From contig CAYNRQ010000043.1 of NCBI GenBank assembly GCA_964399875.1, forward strand, positions 1 through 9,212: a stretch of 9,212 bases of DNA, read 5' to 3'. The DNA comes from CAYNRQ01 sp964399875 (GTDB taxonomy: Archaea > Aenigmatarchaeota > Aenigmatarchaeia > QMZP01). This document shows, piece after piece, positions 7,801 through 9,212 of the stretch (position 1 is the stretch's first letter; each line of letters opens with the position of its first letter). The position numbers and the translations under genes are program-made. The notes under the pieces are model-generated. The model was not told the DNA's origin, did no database searches, and saw nothing but the letters and a program-made list of their open reading frames with translations.

Positions 7801-7894
7801 CGAACTTCCAGAGTTCAGTGATCTTGAGGTTATAAGGCCAGGGTTTGGATACTGGGTCAGAATGAACGAATCATATGCTTTAGACTACTCATAG
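1808..7894 (+). CDS. giant secreted cysteine-rich mosaic protein (CARDB-like, PKD, LamG, MopE-type motif, GWNL repeats)
   Basis: Exported surface or extracellular protein of 2028 aa, probably an adhesin or binding scaffold. Exact function is unknown. Order by residue: signal peptide 1-26 (basic start, hydrophobic core, AQA before the cut); CARDB-like beta domain ~27-155; cysteine-rich array 158-437 with units opening 'CVEC' at 213, 306 and 406; cysteine-poor unrecognised region ~440-663; a beta module from 664 (SPADIHLFD) to ~768; EF-like loop DEDGDGIFD 769-777; PKD ~788-875 with YYWNFGDG; second cysteine-rich block ~900-1118; Ig-like module ~1120-1195 (GNPFYTT...ITWHVNATG); LamG ~1202-1399; MopE-type metal motif ~1403-1445 (DxDxD, EDCND, CNGLDDNCNGEIDEG); cysteine-rich repeats 1449-~1860; two GWNL repeats from 1872 and 1958. 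My approximate hand count is 150 cysteines, implying heavy disulfide bonding, and there are many Asn-X-Ser/Thr sites. No C-terminal membrane anchor is visible. The start is supported by GAGGTGA just upstream. Confidence 0.9.
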   Translation: MVKRQKLKIIFVLLLFFLSSIPFAQAALGDITYLNINPDTVQASDAVLISADVKNIGEPGNVYLGWSVLGPGGYECNLPPFRDYRSTGSTASFSWVHAVPSDAEEGTYTVKAATWDSCSNYCTVWDNPCNICPSGCCPSGWCSGFHNNMVEDTFKVVCSDECSWGQKTCYIGGLRVDMCRSCTSQICQDCDNDNCLEWCGYQSCNDYCYYGECVECYQDSHCPADEWLCDGETKYLRDYYCNDGSCDYTDKNFYNCNRDNSYTCYNDNTKKNIDYYCAEGGCHPRMDYEDCPWREHCLEQGNGAVCVECTEDTHCDYLNGYVCTDKYFGDERSEYRDYSCSSNECVYSFSVIADCNQQDGRYCIDNYSIEDRDYFCDRDNGQCGYSSSNQQICHGFCVGPDKNARCVECRDQKDCPRGQLCHDDTCVEVETYCQDLCFSIATPYINPIGIHEDDMDHVTTESIIFEDDETLPFLFDVVFNISVIDDEINHSHIEGLELKAEPIDYIFVFELEYGEWNYVEEDFFNALNCMGNVKDVDSIITATTKVGMAKEALMSFLKKIVEKTALFTIKYFEDSHNTYRFALITYKDTDFSEFYYIRGGRWIKIPLKLGDIIYIHNEIKKFESLRGKPISLLLYFLCRLFQEHYADTGIPLWAKKCWYWKLFSPADIHLFDENGNHVGLNSSGGVDRDIPGVFYSGPEEHPESIFIMNSEKSLELLVKGNDYGTFDLGGNISKGNIHKEIKYSAVAITSETNTKIELNDIEPYLLEVDEDGDGIFDYNKSPDDMDYSPVVSFNFHPSNPIVYEMIQFNASGSYDQDGKITQYYWNFGDGNTYSSDEAFVEHFYNESGNFSVVLTVEDDNEKVTSLLKTVTVRDNGVKIKVLIDSEETVRKDNFFDFPINITCLVPDCGNITATLDPCSADDDCGTDDFVSDGYCGDGREIGYVEELMALNSFGGANPASFYCYLLYPDQPERFGTCHYAGRANDTYNSVICEGECGYGCVCVPDCGHPTSLSCQKATEVECICSGSSCSSPCVFPDGSSCSKWNFYKGECGSEWSYCALNGYDTIPNINSAICALNEHSVYRDFLNNVCKNDECVNFTRPVLSEKCLYRCKDGMCTAKGIIPMVSGNPFYTTNDNPNTGCISLEMGESCMITWHVNATGDVNTTHEFFVIVNSSLFSSEFESEHVNITISDASSSAISRKRIVASYDFNEGNGSIANDKSGYGNHGTVYDASWTDGIEGSGLLFDGSSSFVVIADSPSLNPENEISISAWVKPAQTKSGFQFIVSKQFYPHGYTLFYSFNKLRFEINANGSYATASDNIEADKWYHVVGVYDGENISIYVNGKLHNRKFLGLKLNQSDRDLKIGSWAAGGYHFNGTIDEVKIFNYALPESKIQEEFSSLAPDQDSDEYNLSEDCNDSNSFIHPNATETCNGLDDNCNGEIDEGGNILCDDNLFCNGEEICDGLNGCQIATPPDCFGNNFKIESCFYIPDGINHTFDFYRFVSVCDEDNDVCTEVPAGWENGISHTCNFSCGAECEKDEDCNATECNYMDGCKGSDYWDYHDVNNSCLSDCVCEKKKCTIVDIYNNDERCTECQTDEDCNATECDYMDGCMGSDYWDYHDVNNSCLDNNTCEEGECRVVDIYINDERCTFCETDSDCDYLDGDFCEDELIKHNEGRCIDNECVIELSTLADCSENNIYYCSGTEIKYDNYLCDDADSIRCVFDAVQTLKDCDDRLWCNGQESCENASCVAGTGVNCSGNDFLLVDCFYDPDGMNYTFDFYRFVSVCDEDNDVCTEVPAGWENGISHTCNFSCGAECEKDEDCNATECNYMDGYYGFFYRDYYDVENNCEDCFCTHRLCENHTANITLELRKGWNLVSIPLIIENDSIENVFGPVMDKLTVINSFFEQGALTYDPRLAEFSDLHKIDYLHGYWIKMNETVNLTVSGAVPADKTINLSRGWNLISCLSNESENMTDVFSDVMNKVIIIHGFDDGGLTYDPELPEFSDLEVIRPGFGYWVRMNESYALDYS
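2279..3118 (+). repeat. N-terminal cysteine-rich array in the giant protein (diverged ~95-residue units)
   Basis: Residues 158-437 hold diverged units. Unit A (213-305) and unit B (306-405) both open with CVEC and an acidic 'xDxHC' segment. They share aromatic-acidic pairs such as RDYYC, RDYSC, DYYC and RDYFC before cysteines. A shortened unit starts at 406 (CVECRDQKDC). A related unit recurs near the C-terminus at residues 1648-1729 (CTFCETDSDCDYLDGDFC...). The same fold therefore appears to be used at both ends of the protein. The similarity is at protein level only; I see no long DNA identity here. Confidence 0.7.
4169..4432 (+). other. PKD domain coding segment of the giant gene
   Basis: Residues ~788-875 match the PKD (polycystic kidney disease) beta-sandwich pattern. 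They open with SPVVSFNFHPSNP, continue with IQFNASGSYDQDGKI, carry the hallmark YYWNFGDG, and end with FSVVLTVEDDNEKVTSLLKTVTV. PKD domains in archaeal surface proteins usually act as spacers or in protein and glycan binding. It is preceded by a calcium-loop-like DEDGDGIFD segment (769-777), so the junction may be stabilised by Ca2+. Confidence 0.85.
5411..6004 (+). other. LamG / concanavalin A-like lectin domain coding segment of the giant gene
   Basis: Residues ~1202-1399 show the Laminin_G_3-type order: VASYDFNEGNGSIANDKSG, then GYGNHGTVYDASW, GSGLLFDGSSSFVVI, ISISAWVKP, KWYHVVGVYDGENISIYVNG, DLKIGSWAAGG and FNGTIDEVKIFNYAL. Domains of this family fold as a jelly roll and commonly bind carbohydrate or other surface ligands. 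This is the clearest ligand-binding candidate in the protein. Confidence 0.92.
6013..6143 (+). other. MopE-type putative metal-binding motif coding segment
   Basis: Residues ~1403-1445 read as DQDSDEYN, then EDCNDSNSFIHPNATE, then CNGLDDNCNGEIDEGG. This is the motif family named after the copper-binding MopE of Methylococcus and annotated as a putative metal-binding motif. The acidic DxDxD stretch and the paired CN.LDDNCNG signature are both present. Only one copy is seen, whereas such proteins often carry several. Which metal is bound cannot be told; calcium is as likely as copper. Confidence 0.8.
6288..6459 (+). repeat. 172-bp perfect direct repeat, copy 1
   Basis: By eye, 6288-6459 is identical base for base to 7131-7302, with a start-to-start distance of 843 bp (281 codons, in frame). 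It encodes residues ~1494-1551, including FYRFVSVCDEDNDVCTEV. The flanks diverge at once: C versus T at 6287/7130 and C versus A at 6460/7303. Confidence 0.95.
6410..6757 (+). repeat. two tandem 174-bp (58-residue) cysteine-rich repeats
   Basis: Unit 1 (6410-6583, residues 1535-1592) and unit 2 (6584-6757, residues 1593-1650) have the same length. Both read C..DEDCNATEC.YMDGC.GSDYWDYHDVNNSCL...C.C....C..VDIY.NDERCT. A shorter, diverged third unit begins at 7253 (residue 1816) and runs straight into the first GWNL repeat. The first half of each unit is conserved at DNA level and the second half is more diverged. Confidence 0.9.
7131..7302 (+). repeat. 172-bp perfect direct repeat, copy 2
   Basis: Second copy of the block at 6288-6459, encoding residues ~1775-1832. 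It sits inside a longer duplicated module (residues 1731-1837 versus 1449-1555). That module is clearly diverged at DNA level upstream of the identical block and is one codon different in length. The exact identity is therefore more recent than the module duplication. Confidence 0.95.
7421..7891 (+). repeat. two C-terminal GWNL/GYW repeats of the giant protein
   Basis: Two units of about 86 residues start at G1872 (GWNLVSIPL) and G1958 (GWNLISCL). Each has a central VFxxVM(D/N)K segment, then a (L)TYDP...EFSDL segment, and ends in GYW(I/V)(K/R)MNE. This is the GWNLIS-type beta repeat common in secreted bacterial and archaeal proteins, often at the C-terminus. The second unit ends only nine residues after its GYW, at the stop codon, with no membrane anchor or sorting tail. 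Confidence 0.85.
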
Positions 7895-7903
7895 ATGATT
7901 AAA

Positions 7904-7940
7904 CATTTAAATATTACTATTAATATTGGTATGGAAGGTG
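7904..7940 (+). promoter_or_regulatory. ribosome binding site, possible TATA element of the dockerin-like gene
   Basis: GGAAGGTG at 7933-7940, with core AGGTG, lies 4 bases before the ATG at 7945 and decides this start. Further upstream TTTAAATATT (7906-7915) is TATA-like, but its predicted start would fall close to the ribosome site. With only 50 bp from the preceding stop, co-transcription with the giant gene is equally likely. The ribosome site is solid; the promoter is not. Confidence 0.5.
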
Positions 7941-7944
7941 TAAA

Positions 7945-8637
7945 ATGGGGAAAATAGGTAATTATCTGGCAAGGATCGGTGGTGCTCTTGTATTTGCAGT
8001 AGTACCAGGTTTGGGTGAAACTGCTGCTAAAGCAGACTATTTTCCAGATCCAACACCATCTTGGCAGTGGGTCAGCCTTTATTCACCAGATTCGCCTGAT
8101 CTTAAGGTTGGTGATGAGATAGCTGTTTTTGCTGGTGATCTGCTTATAGGAAAATTCAAGGTCCGGACAGAAGGCAATCATGGTTTTACTTATGTTTATG
8201 GAGACAGCGATCCAGATGATGGTATAAAGGATGGCGCTTATCCTGATGAGATTCTGACTCTCAAGATATGGGATCACACCCTTATGTTAGAATATCACGG
8301 AATAACAGATCCTGCAGAAATAAGATGGACAGGAGATTATGATAGGATCAGGGTAGATGTTGATAAAGGTGATCTGGTATCCCAGCCTTGCGGTGGCTGG
8401 GATATAGATGGTGACGGTGATGTAGATTTTGGTGATTTTGCTGTGTTTGCAGACTCTTGGCTGGATTCATGCAATAAAGATAATGGCTGGTGCAATTATG
8501 CTGATGGCGGGAAAGAAGGCAGTGGGGAAGGTGCAAGGGATGGCATAGTAGATTGGAATGATATGGGTAACTTTGTTAATCACTGGCTTGATGAGTGCAC
8601 ATCAGGGGGTTACAGGGTTGCATCAAGTATATTCTGA
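7945..8637 (+). CDS. secreted protein with VGDEIAVF beta domain and C-terminal dockerin-like module
   Basis: Small exported protein of 230 aa, a candidate partner of the giant protein encoded 50 bp upstream. Residues 1-30 look like a signal peptide (KIGNYLAR, a modest hydrophobic core, AKA before D31). Residues ~36-120 form a beta domain: W36-Q-W, LKVGDEIAVFAGDLLIGKF, YVYGDSDPDDGIKDGAYPDEILTLKIWD. I recall this pattern from secreted bacterial proteins that also carry GWNL repeats. Residues 150-218 form a dockerin-like pair. The first calcium loop is canonical: D153, D155, D157, D159, D161, D164, followed by FAVFADSWLD. The second ends D199-G-I-V-D203-W-N-D206 and then MGNFVNHWLDE, but its loop carries a Gly/Ser/Glu-rich insert (G188-G196). 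Cysteines at 149, 176, 183 and 218 could bridge the module. No cohesin is visible here, so the dockerin may be structural or bind an outside partner. Confidence 0.85.
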   Translation: MGKIGNYLARIGGALVFAVVPGLGETAAKADYFPDPTPSWQWVSLYSPDSPDLKVGDEIAVFAGDLLIGKFKVRTEGNHGFTYVYGDSDPDDGIKDGAYPDEILTLKIWDHTLMLEYHGITDPAEIRWTGDYDRIRVDVDKGDLVSQPCGGWDIDGDGDVDFGDFAVFADSWLDSCNKDNGWCNYADGGKEGSGEGARDGIVDWNDMGNFVNHWLDECTSGGYRVASSIF

Positions 8638-8724
8638 TGAAGAACAGAATGTCATGTTTGATAAGTGGTGATGTAAAGCCGCGAGATTATAAGAAATAAA
8701 ATTAAAAACTAACTTAAAATTTTC

Positions 8725-8753
8725 ACCGCTCTATAAAACAAAAACAGAGCGGT
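8725..8753. terminator. probable bidirectional terminator hairpin between convergent genes
   Basis: ACCGCTCT (8725-8732) and AGAGCGGT (8746-8753) are perfect reverse complements around a 13-base A-rich loop. The hairpin lies between the convergent dockerin-like and PRC-barrel genes, 4 bases beyond the PRC stop. Read on the minus strand, it is followed after GA by AAATTTT. Read on the plus strand, CATATTAAATT follows. It best fits termination of the minus-strand transcript, with a possible second role for the plus strand. Confidence 0.65.
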
Positions 8754-8757
8754 CATA

Positions 8758-9018
8758 TTAAATTATATCTTTCTCGGAAACAATGACGAAGTCACCGACT
8801 GATTTCACTGCAGAAAAAGGGACTAACATCCTGTTTTTTTCATCCTGCTGAAGGTTCAAAGTGTTTGTGTGTGCTGTTGGTTCTGTTAGTACAAGATTTA
8901 TTAATTCTCCTGATTCTGTGACAAAATCTATATCTCCTATAACACCAAACTTCTTGCCTGTTTCTTCAGAAATCAAGACCTTGCCAATGAGTTTCTTGCT
9001 TCTACACCTCTCTTCCAT
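8758..9018 (-). CDS. small PRC-barrel domain protein
   Basis: An 86-aa protein that is almost entirely one PRC-barrel domain, with no signal peptide or membrane segment, so cytoplasmic. From the N-terminus it reads KKLIGKVLISEETGKKFGVI, then GDIDFVTESGELINLVL, an exposed charged/polar loop (TNTLNLQQDEKNR), then MLVPFSAVKSVGDFVIVSE. Single-domain PRC-barrel proteins are widespread in archaea. In Haloferax such proteins (CdpB1, CdpB2) act in cell division with SepF; others have RNA-processing or photosynthetic roles. Nothing nearby ties this one to division. Start: the ATG at 9018 has GGAGG (9030-9026, minus strand) at an ideal 7-base spacing. The in-frame TTG at 9024 would leave a spacing of 1 and is rejected. 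The gene has its own promoter and a long structured leader. Confidence 0.9.
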   Translation of the reverse strand: MEERCRSKKLIGKVLISEETGKKFGVIGDIDFVTESGELINLVLTEPTAHTNTLNLQQDEKNRMLVPFSAVKSVGDFVIVSEKDII

Positions 9019-9123
9019 ATTCAAACCTCCGACTTTAACCGATTAAACAATGTCGGCATATTACATGCCCAGACCCTGCTGAATCCAAAGCATGTCTGAG
9101 GTTTTTCACCTCTGTAAGAATTA
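9019..9123 (-). promoter_or_regulatory. long leader of the PRC-barrel gene with inverted repeats
   Basis: The predicted untranslated leader of about 100 nt contains three inverted repeats in transcript order. GAGGT/ACCTC (9112-9108 with 9102-9098) has a GAAAA loop. ACATGC/GCATGT (9095-9090 with 9068-9063) has a 21-base loop. CCGAC/GTCGG (9056-9052 with 9033-9029) overlaps the first two G's of the GGAGG ribosome site. CCGAC can also pair, as CCGA/TCGG, with 9042-9039 in between, so two exclusive folds exist. Regulation is an inference; the stems are short. Confidence 0.45.
9026..9030 (-). promoter_or_regulatory. Shine-Dalgarno GGAGG of the PRC-barrel gene
   Basis: The minus strand reads GGAGG, then TTTGAAT, then ATG. 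The 7-base spacing selects the ATG at 9018 as the start codon over the in-frame TTG at 9024. Confidence 0.85.
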
Positions 9124-9141
9124 ATATTATATTAGAATCAA

Positions 9142-9158
9142 GGTATTTAAAGTTTTCG
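9142..9158 (-). promoter_or_regulatory. archaeal BRE/TATA promoter of the PRC-barrel gene
   Basis: On the minus strand CGAAAA (9158-9153) is followed directly by CTTTAAATACC (9152-9142), a close match to the archaeal B-recognition element plus TATA box. Transcription should begin roughly 25 bases downstream, near 9121-9124, about 105 bases before the ATG. It is the clearest promoter in the window and the main evidence for an archaeal host. Confidence 0.75.
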
Positions 9159-9212
9159 TGAAGTGATTTCTGTTTTTTTATGTCCGTTTTTACGAAAATT
9201 AAGCCTCAACCA

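Noticed and set aside
9019..9024. TTG start at 9024 for the PRC-barrel protein
   Set aside because: It would sit only 1 base from GGAGG, while the ATG at 9018 has the ideal 7-base spacing.
9061..9114. tRNA or C/D-box RNA in the PRC-barrel leader
   Set aside because: There is no cloverleaf with a GGTTCRA-type T-arm and no paired C box (RTGATGA) and D box at suitable distance; only simple inverted repeats are present.

Overview
The window reads as archaeal. The small minus-strand PRC-barrel gene has a BRE/TATA-type promoter (CGAAAA followed by CTTTAAATA) upstream of a GGAGG ribosome binding site. The large plus-strand gene has the archaeal-type site GAGGTGA. Arginine codons are mostly AGA/AGG and isoleucine is often ATA. 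The giant cysteine-rich secreted protein is of a kind I associate with uncultured, DPANN-like archaea. The lineage is an inference, because no rRNA or other phylogenetic marker is present.

Layout: (1) 93-1724 (+), a CPA2-family cation/H+ antiporter with a C-terminal TrkA-N (RCK) nucleotide-binding domain. (2) 1808-7894 (+), one open frame of 2028 codons for an exported, disulfide-rich mosaic protein. In order it holds a signal peptide, a CARDB-like beta domain, an N-terminal cysteine-rich array, a cysteine-poor region I do not recognise, a Ca-loop, a PKD domain, a second cysteine-rich block, a LamG (concanavalin-like) domain, a MopE-type metal-binding motif, a C-terminal cysteine-rich repeat array and two GWNL-type repeats. 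(3) 7945-8637 (+), a small secreted protein with a 'VGDEIAVF' beta domain and a C-terminal dockerin-like pair of EF-hands. (4) 8758-9018 (-), a PRC-barrel protein, convergent with the previous genes. Its stop codon is followed after 4 bases by a hairpin that probably ends transcription from both sides. (5) 9019-9212, the leader and promoter of the PRC-barrel gene.

Genes 2 and 3 are 50 bp apart. They carry domains (GWNL repeats; VGDEIAVF domain; dockerin) that I recall being found together in single secreted bacterial proteins, so they may encode two parts of one extracellular assembly. The antiporter and the PRC-barrel protein look like unrelated neighbours.

The main anomalies are a 172-bp perfect direct repeat inside an older, diverged duplication in the giant gene; a second dockerin loop enlarged by a Gly/Ser/Glu-rich insert; a changed glycine motif in the antiporter's nucleotide-binding domain; and a roughly 100-nt leader of the PRC-barrel gene with several inverted repeats and a 10-codon reading frame.
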